DNA of 59,998 nt from assembly GCF_016583645.1 (NCBI RefSeq), contig NZ_NRRL01000018.1, forward strand, positions 1 to 59,998, read 5' to 3'. The translations under genes were made by a program, and so were the position numbers. Shown in pieces: positions 59,998 to 59,998 of this stretch. How positions within the stretch are numbered: the stretch's first letter is position 1; the number at the start of each line of letters is the position of its first letter. The notes below the pieces were generated by a model. It had not been told where the DNA came from. It ran no database searches and was given only the letters and a program-made list of their open reading frames with translations. Source of the DNA: Rhodovibrio sodomensis (GTDB lineage Bacteria > Pseudomonadota > Alphaproteobacteria > Kiloniellales > Rhodovibrionaceae).

Positions 59998-59998
59998 C

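Overview
The window looks like part of a large, high-GC plasmid or chromid of an alphaproteobacterium, most likely Rhodospirillales or a relative. The evidence is a ParA-type partition locus, two unrelated plasmid replication initiators each beside its own repeat array, a MucR/Ros-family regulator, a DnaA domain I-like domain of alphaproteobacterial type and a Tad/Flp pilus island. There is no rRNA, tRNA or ribosomal protein gene. Assignment is from protein patterns read by eye; no database search was run.

Region 1 (1-11.4 kb): a truncated surface-type protein, ruvB, a parA plus ribbon-helix-helix partition pair, a diacylglycerol-kinase-like enzyme, an XRE regulator with a helically phased TTCCCA array and a translationally coupled stand-alone prim-pol domain. 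Then come a type IV (phosphorothioate-type) HNH restriction enzyme coupled to a DUF1612-like protein, an OmpR-type regulator and a MetE-like protein. Region 2 (11.6-15.4 kb): an alpha/beta hydrolase gene cut by an IS1595-family element that has an 8-bp target duplication and a Flp-pilin-like passenger, then a decayed livF. Region 3 (15.6-27.2 kb): the replication core. About 17 copies of a 32-bp repeat precede a Rep_3-type initiator, followed by two helix-turn-helix genes, one ending in a DnaA domain I-like domain. A RepA_C-type initiator is flanked on both sides by 28-bp palindromic repeats; phased TATAGG repeats and DnaA-box-like 9-mers lie in its upstream array. A possible uracil-DNA-glycosylase-like protein and a tyrosine recombinase follow.

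Region 4 (27.4-41.3 kb): two tandem membrane proteins of the spermidine-synthase-like class ending 27 bp before an RseP-type intramembrane protease, a MucR regulator, a lytic transglycosylase, a RusA-type resolvase, two unknown proteins, and a GT2 plus GT-C-like pair that could glycosylate the pilus or envelope. Region 5 (41.5-51.7 kb): a complete Tad pilus set (Flp pilin, TadG-like, lipoprotein secretin, prepilin peptidase, CpaB, CpaE, CpaF, TadB, TadC and two TadE-like proteins). The flp and secretin promoters share an inverted motif. Region 6 (51.8-60 kb): a NERD-like membrane protein beside a Mom/GNAT-like protein, a CheY-like regulator, an AbiEi-like (DUF6088) regulator behind two inverted repeats, a six-PAS histidine kinase, a membrane protein of unknown role and the C-terminus of a gene that runs off the window.

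The most unusual points are the two repeat-rich origins within 9 kb, the helix-turn-helix/DnaA domain I fusion, the pilin-like passenger inside an insertion sequence, and the NERD/Mom-like pair.
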